Source: Plicaturopsis crispa FD-325 SS-3
Lineage: Eukaryota > Basidiomycota > Agaricomycetes > Amylocorticiales > Amylocorticiaceae
Assembly: GCA_000827205.1 (NCBI GenBank)
Contig: KN832563.1
Location: forward strand, 1,064,863 to 1,128,862
Length of the DNA: 64,000 bases
Direction: 5' to 3'
Part shown: positions 1 through 14,583 of the stretch, piece after piece
How the letters are laid out: each line of letters starts with the position of its first letter
How positions within the stretch are numbered: the first letter of the stretch is position 1
The notes under the pieces: model-generated
The model's input: only the letters and a program-made list of their open reading frames with translations
What the model was told of the DNA's origin: nothing
The model's database searches: none
Made by a program: the position numbers and the translations under genes

Positions 1-966
1 GCCTTGCTGGCGGTCTTACCACCAGCAAGGGCATCAGCACCAGCGCCGCTCACGTTGGGCGAGCCACCAGTTGCAGAGTCGGTCGACCCAACGGCGGAGC
101 TAGCGTTCTTCGATTTGCCGCTGGCGCCAGTCGCAGCACCAGTCGAGTTGGACGCGCCAGACGCAGCAGCGACACCGGTGCTATTCGCTGCACCGGCGGC
201 ACCAGATACGTCGGCGACACCAGTGCTGTTCGATGCGCCGGCAGCACCGGATGCGTCGGCGACACCAGTGCTGTTGGCCGCAGATGCCGTAGCGTTAGAG
301 GCAGCCGCACCGGCCGCACCACCGGCCGCGGCCGCGGCAGCAGCAGCCTTGGCTTTCGCAGCCTTGGCCGCCTTAGCCTTCTTTCCCTTGGCCTTCTTCG
401 CAGCGGCTCCGGCCTTAGCAGCACCAGAGCCACCGGCAGCAGCAGCAGCTGCGTTGCCACCCTTTGCCTTGGCACCAGTGGCCGCTGCGGCATCCGCAGT
501 GACGGTCACAGTGACGGTGGCAGCAGCACCTGCAGCCTGAAAGAAATGTCGGATATTAATAAATAATACTGGCTCGGACAGAGAGGAACTCACAGCATCG
601 GTGGAGCTAGAGTTGGAGGCGCCGCTTACATCGCTCGAGTTGGAGGCACCGCTTGCATCGCTCGAGTTAGCGGAAACGATGCTGGAGTTGGAACTCCCTG
701 CAGCGCCAGAGGCATCGACGCTCGAGGAGTTGGAGGCCGAAGCAACTCCGCTCGAGGCGTTGACACTGCTGGAGTTAGATGCCGCGCTGGATGCGCCGGC
801 ATTCTTGGAGGACGAACGGGCCTACACACAACCAGTTCAATGATTATCCGGAGTGAATTTGGGACTGTGGGCATACCATGAGAGAGTATTCCACGGGCCT
901 CGGGGCCGCGACAGCAGAGCCCGCGAGGGCAGCAGCGAGAGGAAGGAGAGCGAATTTGAACAACAT
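1..966 (-). CDS. secreted Ala/Ser/Asn-rich repeat protein, 3' part outside window
   Basis: Exons 966-877, 821-594 and 536-1 (continues left); introns 876-822 and 593-537 have clean GT...AG ends and keep frame. The product starts MLFKFALLPLAAALAGSAVA, a classic signal peptide with likely cleavage near residue 20-21, so it should enter the secretory pathway. The rest is low-complexity Ser/Ala/Asn/Gly with many N-S-S and N-S-T N-glycosylation sequons. A Lys/Ala block (AKKAKGKKAKAAKAAKAK) follows and then three imperfect 15-residue repeats of the type SNSTGVADASGAAGA. No catalytic domain is visible in the part present. It resembles mucin-like or cell-wall-associated fungal proteins, but no family is recognised and a C-terminal anchor cannot be checked. 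Existence of the gene is well supported; function is unknown. Confidence 0.8.
171..281 (-). repeat. 45-bp tandem coding repeat
   Basis: Units at 171-215 and 216-260 and a partial one from 261 encode the 15-residue SNSTGVAD-SGAAGA repeats of the secreted protein. The units differ by a few bases only. Confidence 0.75.
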
Positions 967-1192
967 GACGTTAATGAGGTGCTCGAAAGAAAGTCGGGGA
1001 CGCTAAAGGCAAGATTTGGAGAGCCGAAAAGGTTGGCCGTGCACTGCACGAAAAAAGGACTGAAGTTGAAGTTGCGAGTGAGGAACCTCTGGGCTGAATG
1101 AAGGGAAAGAAAGTCGATCACGGATCGACGAAAAGAGTTGTGGAATGAAGGACCAAGGGCGGGCGATGGGAATTGGGTATCGCTCCTGGGCC

Positions 1193-1200
1193 CTTATATA
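1193..1200 (-). promoter_or_regulatory. TATA box of the secreted-protein gene
   Basis: The minus strand reads TATATAAG, a perfect TATA element, 227 bases before the ATG at 966. A three-times repeated GGGGCACCAG-like decamer lies just upstream (about 1210-1238). Confidence 0.6.
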
Positions 1201-1240
1201 CGTCGGAAGCGGGGCACCAGGGGGCACCAGGGGGCACCTT

Positions 1241-2400
1241 ACATGAGCACAACACTCGTCTCAAAGGGTCCAGCGAACTTCTATAATCTTTGATCGTGAG
1301 CAGTCTCGTTAGCAGTCTGGAGGGAATCACGTACTTATTCTTGGAGCTCAGCGCTCAGCTCCACAATTCCTGTTGTGCTTCCCCAGACATTCGCAGGATG
1401 CCTTGCCAACCGGACAACTGTGCACTAATCCGTATCTCGTCTTTGCCAGCGATATGACCTGCGCGCTGTTCCCTGCTGTTCCTCTTGACGACGAGCGCGC
1501 ATGGGCCCTGGGCTCGTGGAGTATCGCCGGTTTACAGCGCCACGACACATCGTCATCGGAGAAGTAGGTGGGCCCACGGTGATATCTTGCTGATATCTAT
1601 TATTATAGGGCAAGACATGTCGGCGTCCGCTGTCGGTACCGACGCCGCCAACGCTTCAAGCTTCAAATGCGTTGATTAGTTGTCCTGCACATCTGGGTAT
1701 CCACACCAATGTGGTTCAGCGCCGGGACCACGCTGCAAGCTGCAGTAGATGCGCACTCTTTTCTTGTGCCCACGCTCGTCTCGGACAATGGTCGTACGAA
1801 TCCACCTTCCATTCCTTGACGGTGAAGTGGCCTCCGGGGGTATGCCTTGTGCTGGAACTCTGTGATGAATGTTTGCATGATCATGATCATAAACCTGTGA
1901 TATTTCACAAAGATGTGATCCACGTATGTACTGTACCTTTCGCGTTCTTTTGGTCGTTGACAAGTCGTCGAACTTGGAATATAGCACGTACAGTCCGCAT
2001 GTGAACGTTTGACCTTCGAACGGTGTGAACGTCTGTCAAGTGTAATCTACGAAACGTGGCTCGGTTGTTGTGGCTGAGCTCGAGTGTGCATCTGAGCACC
2101 ATGCGAGTGTGTCGCGTCTTGTGGCGTCGGTCACCGGTCTAAGATCTAAGTAGTATGTAGGTACATATAACTTGGTCGTTAAGCGCTGAGCACTTCGGCA
2201 ACTCGACTTGTGAATCAAAGCTGTCATTGTAATCAATAGAGACCACAATAGGATGTACCCTTTTTGCTAGGGTGGGATGTTTTCAATCAGAAATCTATTG
2301 GAAGATTGTCTTCCCAGGACAGTGAGATTGCATATACGGTCGTACGCGGCGGCAACCGTGATGATGCGGTGCAATGATACTCACCACTCCTACATTGCTC
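1241..2400. other. intergenic, no gene seen
   Basis: Only short open frames without codon structure, splice logic or recognisable motifs. It holds the upstream region of the secreted-protein gene and the 3' flank of HGH1. Confidence 0.5.
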
Positions 2401-4089
2401 CTACACCTCCTCAATCCTATCGTCTTCGTCGTCGAGATCAGCAGCAACGGAGCTAGCCTGATCCTCGTGAACTAGCACATCGCCATGGCCAGTCGCCTCG
2501 AGGGGTACTTCTTCAATTTCAGGACCCTCGTCTCGTTTTAATAGATTGGCAAGACGTTCGATATGTTCTGCAACCTGTGCGGTGTCAGGCCCTGAGAAAT
2601 GCGAGTGAATGACGACGTACCTTGTCTACAGTCTCCGCTAGATGGGCGGCTCGAATGATTTCGTATACGCCATTATTCCGCAAGAATTCGCGACCCCATC
2701 GCGTGACACAGAACAACAGGAGAGTCTCGACGTGGGTGTCACGCAGAACTACATCGGGTTCTCGCTTCTTATCCGGCGGGAGGAATTGAAGAGCGGGGGG
2801 TAGATTTTCTTGATCCTGTATTGGGTCGTGAATTAATTAATTGTAAAGCGCAGCAGAATACGTCGACGAGCCTCGAGATCGAATTCCTCGGGCCCCGCGA
2901 GCGGAAGAAGTATGTCTGAAAGGACGTTGATTCCGGGAGCCGTTACGGTCGATGGAGGAACCGCAACCATATCGGTCTCCGGACTCAGCATGGCACGATG
3001 GCTTGATGTATGGAAAGCGCAATGCCTGTGGGCGCACTGGTTTAGATCAAATCAATCTCGATTTCGCGGCGCACTCACTTGTAGGTGGAAGTGACTCCGC
3101 CGCGACGAATCGTGTCTTTATGTTCCGTGAATGATGCCAGCTTTGCGAGAGGGTACTCGACAGCCTCGTCGGGTCGGAGAACATTAGGTGGTCGGGGAGT
3201 GAGGAAGAAATTGCGGCCTGCTGGTAGCTAAGATTCATAATTAAAGAAGAGTGCACCATGCTTCTGCAGGTTACTCACAACACTGATATTGGCGAAGACG
3301 CTGGCCAGAAAATGCAGTTCCCCTTTCCGAGGTCGTTCTGCCTTATCTTCTTTTAGAGACGCGGCGGCGCCTTGCACAAAGGCATCTAATAGTAAAGGCA
3401 GTGCGAGGACGTCGCGAGAATCACCAGATGGATACGGGACAGGAGCAGCACAGGTTCCGGATCGAGCTTGAGTGGCGTAGTACAGGTTGATTGATGACGG
3501 ATCCGAGACTATCGATACATTGAGAGAAACCAGAGCGCTGCAAGCGGCCGTAGAGGCCGTTGTATTAGAGAGCAGCATCGCCGCTAGATCGGCGAGGATA
3601 GATTGGGGATTCTACCAGGATATGCTTGTTAAATGCGAATAGCATGTAGAAATATAATAGGACTCACAATAATATAGGATACAACATAGGCGAGGAAAGA
3701 CGGTTCAATGAGATGCGGAACGAGTAGAGGGGAGTCCGAGAGATTGACTAGAGCCCGGAAAGCGTCGTGGGCGACAGCCTGCGATAGGTTAGAACGCGAC
3801 TTCACTGCGTTAGAGACAAGTCACTCACCAGCTGGTCTCTGCACAGAAGCTTCAGGTCACGAATGATTTCCGGCTCCTGTGGTTTCTTGAGACCGCCGGC
3901 TTGCAAGCCCGCGAAGAATATATTCCTGTGCGGCGCGTCCTTGGGCGTCTGCGCCAGGAGATTCGCGAGCGCAATTTGTCGCACTTGAGGATTTTTGTCT
4001 CGCAAAAACGGGAAAAGCTACGCTTGATAAATTAGATGGCAACGAGAATGAAGAGGCAAAGGACCGACCTCCTTGAGCTGGGCCTCCAT
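2401..4089 (-). CDS. HGH1: HGH1-family protein (armadillo-like, eEF2 folding factor)
   Basis: Exons 4089-4069, 4017-3829, 3778-3668, 3611-3279, 3227-3079, 3025-2872, 2815-2621 and 2574-2401; about 441 aa. The start MEAQLKE joins LFPFLRDKNPQVRQIALANL, the typical HGH1 N-terminus. The C-terminal half carries LLPLAGPEEFD, then LPPALQFLPPDKKREPD and ETLLLFCVTRWGREFLR (DUF383/DUF384 signatures), and the protein ends in an acidic tail. In yeast Hgh1 assists folding of translation elongation factor 2 with TRiC; that role is inferred by homology. The intron after exon 6 is odd. The reading frame that best fits the family needs a GC-type donor (GAG|GCTCGT). A weak canonical donor at 2861 with acceptor before 2808 gives a product one residue longer. 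The ATG lies 141 bp from the SPT20 ATG on the other strand. Confidence 0.9.
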
Positions 4090-4230
4090 GGCAGAAATAT
4101 TGTACACTGTCAAGATCGATTTTCTGAATTTCTGTCTCGGACTTTACTTGGTACGCCAATTACGTAACATGCTGCTTTGGATCAATGGACGCTCAGCGGA
4201 TAACTTGCTCCTGACTTGCTTCATGCCTCC
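4090..4230. promoter_or_regulatory. shared divergent promoter HGH1/SPT20
   Basis: Only 141 bp separate the two start codons, so both core promoters and 5' leaders must fit here. No TATA box is obvious. Confidence 0.6.
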
Positions 4231-6326
4231 ATGGCGGGCTACAACATAACGCGTTCGGTCGAGGAATTGCTCGAGAGGACAAACGATAAACCACCGTCGT
4301 TCACCGTTCATCTGTATCCCGACTACTGGACGCTCAACAACGGTCTCAATTTTCTGTATACGCACCAAGTCGCGGTCCGGTGCTTTCGTTCATACGCGTT
4401 GTTTCCTTCGCCTGACAGTGTTTGGAATATAGTCTTTGCTCGAGGACATACGCGCCCACCGGATACCGGTTGACTTCCTGGAGCTCTTCGACTCCGCGGG
4501 AGTCCCCTTCTACGATGGTACGTGTGGCACATTGCATGTGGCGGCTTTCGAGTTCTCATCGACTCGTCCTCGTATCCACAGGGTGTATGATCGTGGAGCT
4601 TTTGGATTACAGGCCGCAAAAATCCAAAGACTCCCCGCTGGAGCAACCCGAGCGCACTCGAGTCGTCCTCCATCCCAATTCCGAGACGCTATGGGCAGAC
4701 ATCTGCTTGCTAAACCAGAAGTCGGGGAAGACATGGACGGACGAGAATGCGCTGGAGATAGAGTCCAGACTTCTGGTAAGTTTCCGTATTTTTTGAACCG
4801 TAAACAGTAAGCAGCACTCAATCAGGGTTGTATAACTAGCTAGCAACTGCGCCGCCACTCTGCCTCGCCCCGGATCCACATCTTACTCGTATCGCCAACA
4901 GCGTCCTGAGAGTATCTACGCCTACAGTTCCTGCCTCTCTCAAACGGAAGGCGGTCGCACTTGATCCGGAAGAGGACGAAACTGATAAAGCTCGCCGCGC
5001 GAAGATAATACAGTTCATGAACCCAAGAGCTAATAGATCACATACGCCAAGGTATTTGAGACGGCATTATCACTATTGCATGCTATCTTACCGATTAATC
5101 TTTCCAGCTATCGGATATTGGACGCTATACAACGGAAGAAGGAAGGCAGACCCGCTTCTGCCAACGGCCAGCCCGTCCCACCTCCGTTCACCCAGCCTGC
5201 ACAACAGGCACCCCAGCCTCAGGCGGTGCCTATGCAAAGTGCTCTATCATCGAGCTCCACAAACAATAACGATGAGCCCTCGAAGAAGAAGGCGAAACTT
5301 ACGAAGAAGAAACCTGATATGCTACAGCCGCCTGACAACAGGCCAAATACGGGCGCTCAGCAGCCCATTAATGCTTTTCACCAGAACATCGTCAATCAAC
5401 AGCGTTCCTCTCCCATCCCTGCATCACAATCTCCTGTACCACCTCAAGCCCAGTTGCAACCGCCAAAGCCGCATACCACTCCCCAGCAGCATGCCAACCC
5501 CCAGTCCCAAGCTTCGCCTATTCAATCCTTCCAGCCCCCCGTCCCTTCCGCCCATTTTCTCAATCAGCCGCCGACTGGTGCGCGAAACGCTCAGCCGAAG
5601 GCGTCGGGTAGCAATATTCCCAATACGATGCCGCATCCAGGAAATCCCGTGACAACCGCCCAGATGCAGGCCCAACTATTTTATCTACAGGCTCAGCAGC
5701 GGTTACACCCAGCGACGCAGAACCAGAACCAGAATGGCCGATCGACTCCCTCTGGCCCGCCATTATCTCGAAGCCCGTTGAACCCCAATGCGAACCAGGG
5801 GCCCGCTCAGCGCAACAGTCCGATGCCTGCAAACCGGCAGGTAGCATCGCGGTCACCCATGCCGCCAAACCCCCAAGCGATGACCCAAATGCCATCCCAC
5901 CCCGTTCAACAACATATGACTTTTCCCCAAGGCCAGTTCAATCCTGCTCACCTTCGCGCGATGTCACAAGGAAATGGCTCGCCGCATCCGCAAACACTTC
6001 CTGCTCATCTTGTAAATGGAGGAGCCCAGCCATCCCCACCGCCATCACAAGATCAGCAGCAGCAGCAGCCACAGCCTCAGCAACATCATCCTGCCCAGCA
6101 GATGATGGCCCAATTCCCGCAAATGTACGGGTATCAGATGAACTTCGGCATCCCGCACAATCGTCTGCCTCCAGGATATAGCTGGCAGGTCGGGATGGGA
6201 AGGGGTATCCCCGGTGTCGTGAACGGGCAACATATGGTTCCTGGTATGGTACCGAACGGGACGCATCCTCAGCAAATGCCTATGGGTGTTGGCAAAGCGG
6301 TTCCCGGACAGTTGCAAGGCCGGTAG
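4231..6326 (+). CDS. SPT20: SAGA complex subunit Spt20
   Basis: Exons 4231-4374, 4433-4517, 4582-4775, 4840-5051 and 5108-6326; 617 aa. The N-terminal ~200 residues form the Spt20 domain: MAGYNITRSVEELLERTNDK, PPSFTVHLYPDYWTLNNG, RIPVDFLELFDSAGVPFYDG, CMIVELLDYR, and a TRVVLHPNSETLWADICLLN block. A basic stretch RRAKIIQFMNPRANRSHTPS follows. The remaining ~400 residues, almost all in the last exon, are a Pro/Gln-rich low-complexity tail with a poly-Gln run near 6053-6075, usual for fungal Spt20. Spt20 is a structural subunit of the SAGA histone acetyltransferase and coactivator complex in the nucleus. The ATG chosen is the one that starts the conserved block. Confidence 0.93.
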
Positions 6327-6654
6327 CACGGGTGGAGGGGGTAGGATGTTGTGCGATGTATTTGTGTGTACTTATTACCAGTTACCAGTGGGACTTGTGG
6401 ATCTATCATTCCGCCATTTTTTCTTGCATTAGCAGACGGTGCGACACCTCTTTTCAAAGCTGTAATTGAGAGAGTTGGAACTTTGCCTTGACTTTGTCCG
6501 CCAAGTCAACACAGGGGCTATGTGCCAAATCGAGTGGCGGGTGCCGCCGACAGCGACCCGGCCAATTTTTTGGCAGCGCGACGTTTCTCATTTATTTACT
6601 CTACGGCGGCGTGCAGTCGAGTCGCTTTTCTTTTCCTTAATACTGCTGCTGGAA

Positions 6655-7907
6655 ATGAGTCATGCTCAAAAACGTCTGGTCTCTACCGCAGCTAAAAAGA
6701 TAGCAGTCTCGCCCGCTCATCTAAAAGCTTTTCCTCCGCGCGAGTCCCTGCTCGGAAGGAAGGTCCCTACCGTCTTCGAGCCCGACACATGGGCATCCCT
6801 ACAGCCCCCTGCACCCTCTGCACTCGCGGCATTCCCCCCGCGAATAGGTCTCGCGAGCGTGCTTGATACGCCACAACTCACGCAGAGGATATGTACACAC
6901 TCGTCGTTCGTGCCGCTGCACCTCAAGTACTACCCGAAGGACCCTGCGCCAGCATCTAATGCCCAGCTCGCGTCTCTAGGGAATGCGCTCATGGGTCTAT
7001 TCGCGACGGAACACCTCCATGCCGCATATCCTCACCTCCCGACGCGTGTCCTGAAGGCTGCAGTCAGCGCACACGTAGGCCCGCTCACATGCGCGACTGT
7101 CGCGCAAGAGATGGGGGCTACGCCCCTCCTACGGTGGCATAGAACAGTGCGTAGACCTCTCACTGATGCATGGACGCAGTTCACGCTAACGTGTCGAGCA
7201 GCCCACTACGTTGACAACCCCTGCCGTACTGCACTCCGACGCCCTCTCATCCATACCACGCGCGATCACGGCGCTCATATACCAGAAACGCTCCCTGCTC
7301 TCCGCCAGAAAATTCGTGCACACCTTCTTCCTCAGCCGGGAGATTGACCTGCGGAGTATGATCAAATTCTACGACCCGAAAAAGGCACTGGCAGAGACCG
7401 TTGCGAAATTCAAGCGAGAACGTCCGAAATCCAGGTGAGCAAGATGCAATTCAAATGTGTGATTAGAAGTAACACCTCGATCAGATTACTGAAGGAAACT
7501 GGACGGTTTTCAAATTCGCCGGTATTCGTCGTGGGCATATATTCGGGCCCAGATCAGCTGGGAGAAGGCTTTGGTAGCTCGTTGAAGATGGCGGAGTTCC
7601 GCGTACGCAATCTTCACTAGTCCATGTCACTTGTATAGCTGATATACTTTCACAGGCTGCGGAAGATGCGTTGCACCGAGTATTCCTCACTCGGACTCCA
7701 CCTCAGCTAATTCAGCTGCCATCGTCGACGTTCCCCGCTGAAGATGGCAACATCTTCCAAGGTGGACCCGAGGGCGAGTACACCCCTGGCGAGCTCGGAT
7801 CCGCAGAAGGGATGTACGCGAGCTCTGGCCGCAGCTCGATCGTGCTGCCGCAACGAAGAGTGCATGAGGAGGGCGAGGGTGACCGGCCTAGGCGGTCAAG
7901 GCAGTGA
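6655..7907 (+). CDS. MRPL3: mitochondrial large-subunit ribosomal protein mL44
   Basis: Exons 6655-7146, 7202-7434, 7485-7602 and 7656-7907; 364 aa. The N-terminus (MSHAQKRLVSTAAKKIAVSP) is basic and Ser/Thr-rich like a mitochondrial presequence. The middle resembles the catalytically dead RNase III fold of this family (THSSFVPLH, LGNALMGLFATEHLH, then ALSSIPRAITALIYQKRS). The C-terminal part FVVGIYSGPDQLGEGFGSSL...AEDALHRVFLTR is the double-stranded-RNA-binding domain with the family's GEGFGSSLK-type motif. It forms part of the mitoribosomal large subunit (yeast Mrpl3). The 328-bp spacer after SPT20 holds nothing else recognisable. Confidence 0.88.
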
Positions 7908-8349
7908 TCATCATACATCTAATGCGGGATTAATTTTATGTCCTTGGATATTCGACATGCTTGTTTTCCAATCGCTTTCGAGTCTGTTAGCCAACCCCAA
8001 TTTTCTACACAACGCGCCCGTTGCAACCTGAGTCGCGCCCAATATTGCATCGGCGCGATCGTGTATCGGAATCCGGAGACGATGACCGTTTCCTAAATTC
8101 CTCGCGCATGCCGCCTGCAAACTGTTCGCCGGGTACCACCATCTCGCATGCTGGAAGCAGCGGAACTGCCTTCACACGACTCGGTCACTCACTGGGACTC
8201 CTTTAGAAACAAACACGCCAGTTCACAGCGCATTCGCTACTAACGGGACCCACTGTGAACAGGTGGACCCCAACGCGTTACAACGGAACGGTCCTGAGCT
8301 TTAGATTCGACCAGTCTGTGCTCTGAGGCTTTCTAGGAGACAACCGACT
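7908..8349. other. intergenic, upstream region of the MAP kinase
   Basis: No supported gene. This 442-bp stretch separates two plus-strand genes, so it should contain the mL44 terminator and the kinase promoter. Confidence 0.5.
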
Positions 8350-11121
<2,772 letters not shown>

Positions 11122-11308
11122 TCGCACATGTATACAACCGCCAGTTGGACGATGCAGATTTGACGCAATTTTTTTGATTCATAGATTTAGATACTCGCTA
11201 CAATTGTATTACAAGGCAATGCATTGATGATAGTCGATACACAGTGAGTTTGGCGATGCGGTGGTCCAGTTGCGTGTCAAATAAGAATGGATTCGACAAA
11301 CCGGAGCT

Positions 11309-12469
11309 CTACTCGTCGCCCAGGATATCCTTCAGTTCTGAGAAAGAGTGGATAAGTATTGCGCGAAATTGAGACGATGGTAAACGTATACGTACTGTCA
11401 ATGATATCCAGATATGCCGTAGTTGCGGGGCTGTCTGGATACTCGTCTAGGAAGCTCACACCATAATCCGCGCTCTTGCCGATTCTCGGGTCAAGCGGTA
11501 CACTCCCAAGCATCGGTACTCCAACTTCCTCCGCTAATTTCTTCGCCCCTCCTGTGCTCGGCTTGAATATCTGACTTTCTGTCCCACACCCAGGGCAGAC
11601 GAAACCAGCCATGTTCTCGACAAGGCCCAAAACCCTCACGCCTACTTTCCGGCAAAAGTCGATCTCGCGTCGCACATCCTGCAGAGCGACCTCCTGCGGT
11701 GTTGTAATAACCACAGCACCATCAATGCCACTCTCCTTGAGGTATTGTACGACGCTCAAGTGCTCGTCCGACGTGCCCGGCGGGGTGTCCACGACGAGAT
11801 AGTCCAAAGCGCCCCAGTCGACGTCTTTCAGGAACTGCGCTATCAGACCGTTTTTCTTGGGACCGCGCCACATGACGGCATTGGATGAGGAGGGGAGGAG
11901 GAGGCCAACGGACATTGCGGAGAGGTTGTCGGTGACATACACAGGCGACCAGCCCGATGCAGACGCATGGACTTGCTCAGATGCGATGCCCAGTATTGTG
12001 GGTATTGACGGGCCGCATATGTCCACATCCATGATACCGGTCTATTCCACGATGCCATAAATATAAGAAGGGCATGAGAAGTGAGAGATATGCACCTGCG
12101 TTGCCTCGTCCGCTGCAAAAGCCCATGCGAGCTGCGCGGTGAACGTCGATTTGCCCACGCCGCCTTTCCCGCTCAGCACAAGGATCTTGCGCCGGACCTG
12201 GGACATGCGTGCCCGAATAAACGGGAGCGCGGGATCGGGTCCCTTGGGCGTGTCGGACGCACAGACGTCCTGATTTGCGCAGCCCGCGCAGGCATCTGCC
12301 TTGCCTGCGAGCTCCGACTCGGTTCCCTGTGCGTGCGACAAGTATGAGCACACTGACATGCTGGTATTCGAGGAAGGGGGGAAATAAAACATACCGGGCA
12401 GTGTTCTGGTGCATTCGAAGGCACCGATAGAGGATCTGGGGGGTGAGACGCTGTCTGAATAGCTATCAT
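11309..12469 (-). CDS. NBP35: cytosolic Fe-S cluster assembly scaffold NBP35
   Basis: Exons 12469-12395, 12326-12096, 12041-11396 and 11337-11309; 326 aa. The N-terminal ferredoxin-like Cys motif is complete: C24-x13-C38-x2-C41-x5-C47, which distinguishes Nbp35 from its partner Cfd1. A deviant Walker [10 protein letters not shown] (residues 78-86) starts the MinD/Mrp-type P-loop ATPase. The domain continues with [23 protein letters not shown], and the CPGC pair (C251, C254) that holds the bridging 4Fe-4S cluster between subunits. It acts in the cytosolic iron-sulfur assembly pathway. It converges on the MAP kinase, with stop codons 188 bp apart. Confidence 0.94.
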
Positions 12470-12621
12470 CGTGGTCAAGAATGAAGAGACGGCAGCGGAC
12501 TTGGGCCATTAGAAATCGCATATTCAGGGGGTGGTCGCTCGTTTGGAGATTCGCCCCTATTTATTCTATCCTCAGCACTTGCCACTCAGTCCTCCGAGGA
12601 CCGAGGCGGATCCTATGTGTA

Positions 12622-12638
12622 GTTCAACGTTCAACATT
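12622..12638. repeat. 17-bp motif GTTCAACGTTCAACATT, copy 1
   Basis: A tandem heptamer GTTCAAC-GTTCAAC plus ATT, 153 bp upstream of the NBP35 ATG. The identical 17-mer recurs at 56771-56787. Confidence 0.6.
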
Positions 12639-12763
12639 TATGTCGCACAGCACACACCCTTGTATCGATAGTGGCAATAAGCAAAATTTGAATCTGAATA
12701 CATCTCTGGTATCGAAGGGGGGAACCAGTACACAAGTCACATCACCCTAGGTAGTAGCCAAGT

Positions 12764-13936
12764 TTACAGGTACTTGCGGAACCACTGAACGGCCGACTTG
12801 AAGGCACCCTCCTTACCCGCCTTTACAAGCGGATTAGACTGTCAACATGACGCGTGAAATGTGAGCAATATAGCTAGGAATTTGGAAGTAGTCGACTCAC
12901 GAGATCGCCACGGACGGCAAAACCGTGCTCGCATCCCGCAAAGTAATTCCGTTCGTACCCAGGCGCATATTTCCCATCGCCGAGGATCTCGTCGCCGATC
13001 TTCTGCTTCTCGAACGTGTACTGATCGTCGAGCTCGCAAGAGTTGATCAGCAGCGGCGCTTTAGCGACGTCCCTGTATTTCTGTCGCACCCATTATTAGT
13101 TTACGACTGAAATGGTATACTACGCGCACACGGCCTACCTGAAGATCCCCGGGAGCCTCGAGTAAAGACGGGTGGTTCACGACGCTGACCTGTATGACAT
13201 CGTCGAAGGCGAGGTCGAAGACGTAGCGCCCGCCAAAGCAGTATCCCACCGCGCCGAGCTTGGTGATACCGTCCGCTTTGAGCGCCGCGATGACGGCGTC
13301 CAGGGGAGGACGGGTCTGGGCGGGACCGTGGTTCTGGATCCACTTCGCGACATCGAAGTTTTCCTGTGTAGTTGGACTATTAGCACAGTAGCGCATTGAA
13401 TGGTGGAGGGACAAGACAAACCAAGGCTAGGGCGTCTGTGGGGACAGAGTCACCGTTGAGGTAGTCAGGTATAACGGTCTAAGCTTTCGTCGATATGGTA
13501 GCTTGTCCATGCATGGGTATATAGCACGCACCAAGAAACCATTGTTCGCGAAATCGTCCGCCAACAACTATGATGGTTGTATGTGCATGAGATCGTTGCC
13601 TTCGAAGATGAGGGGATGCTTTAAAGAGACGCACGGGGTTGTTGCTCAGTTCAAGACCAAAGGCACCCGGGAGGAACAGAATGGCGGTGTCCTTAGAGTA
13701 CTCGGTCGTAGGAGTAGCGACATAAGTCCTCACGCCGCCGATGGTCTCGAATTTCCCTGTCAGAGATAGCTAAGGCTTAGCCATAGTCTTCCGGATTTGA
13801 GCAACAAATAAAGTACGTACCAGTGGGCGTACCCTCGTGACGGACGCCTGTATAAAACTCAGCGGTGAGCTAGACTGGCACCGGCAATTGCCTGGCGCGT
13901 ATACAAACCTTTAACACAGTTCTGGCACAAGCTCAT
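12764..13936 (-). CDS. dienelactone hydrolase family protein, array copy 1
   Basis: Exons 13936-13909, 13847-13821, 13756-13635, 13567-13532, 13478-13422, 13363-13139, 13080-12901 and 12838-12764; 249 aa. It starts MSLCQNCVKGVRHEGTPTG, the usual fungal DLH N-terminus. The nucleophile elbow is GYCFGG with Cys132. The likely triad partners are Asp183 (NSCELD) and His217 (CEHGF), with spacing close to bacterial dienelactone hydrolase (Cys-Asp-His). No signal peptide, so probably cytosolic. The family opens cyclic esters such as dienelactones from aromatic-ring breakdown, but many fungal members have unknown substrates. A leader intron 14009-13948 upstream of the ATG is plausible. Confidence 0.88.
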
Positions 13937-14583
13937 CGCAAAACTCCCTGGGGGTTTAATGGACAACAAGTAGCTGTGAATACAGACAGATGATATGCAC
14001 GCACCTCACCCTCGTAGGACTTTAATAAAGCATGGCCGAGGAGGTGATTATTCACACTTCGGATTAGACGAGTGGGTCAACCCATATTGAGGAGGTGCGC
14101 CCACTGGAGACTCCGATTGTCTTCCAGTGAAGAACGTTAGGTTATCACCTGCATCTACTCACTTTGTTGAGTGTAAGCGTCGCTTTCATGTTGACTGTAT
14201 TTGCGAGAGTGGACAGGATGAGCCGTGGGCCGGGTAGAATTTGACCGGCGGGTGGAAATGTCGGAGGTCCTTGTTTATCTGACACCCTCGCTTTCGGCTC
14301 ACTGCTAGCACACAGCGTGCAGAACGATGCCTATATCTGAGCCAACTAATGCCTTATGCGTGAGATAGCGAAACGGTACAAGACAAGTGCCGAATGTACT
14401 TACAATCATGCCAAACAAGTATGCCCAAGATCAGGCTCTCGACGAGTCTCGTATTCAGATACTTAGTAGGCGGTACAGCTGGAACACCTCTCCTCTTTTG
14501 TTAACAGCGTCGGATAGAAATACAAATTCAAACGGTCTCAATGCTCAACTTCTGCCCCTCCGGCTTCTTCCAAGCGCGATCCT

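Noticed and set aside
50-540. long open frames opposite the secreted-protein exon
   Set aside because: They are the complement of an Ala/Ser-rich coding repeat; the minus-strand model has signal peptide, introns and TATA box.
5017-5652. 211-codon Arg-rich frame overlapping SPT20
   Set aside because: Shadow of the Pro/Gln-rich last SPT20 exon in another frame; the SPT20 frame carries the conserved sequence.
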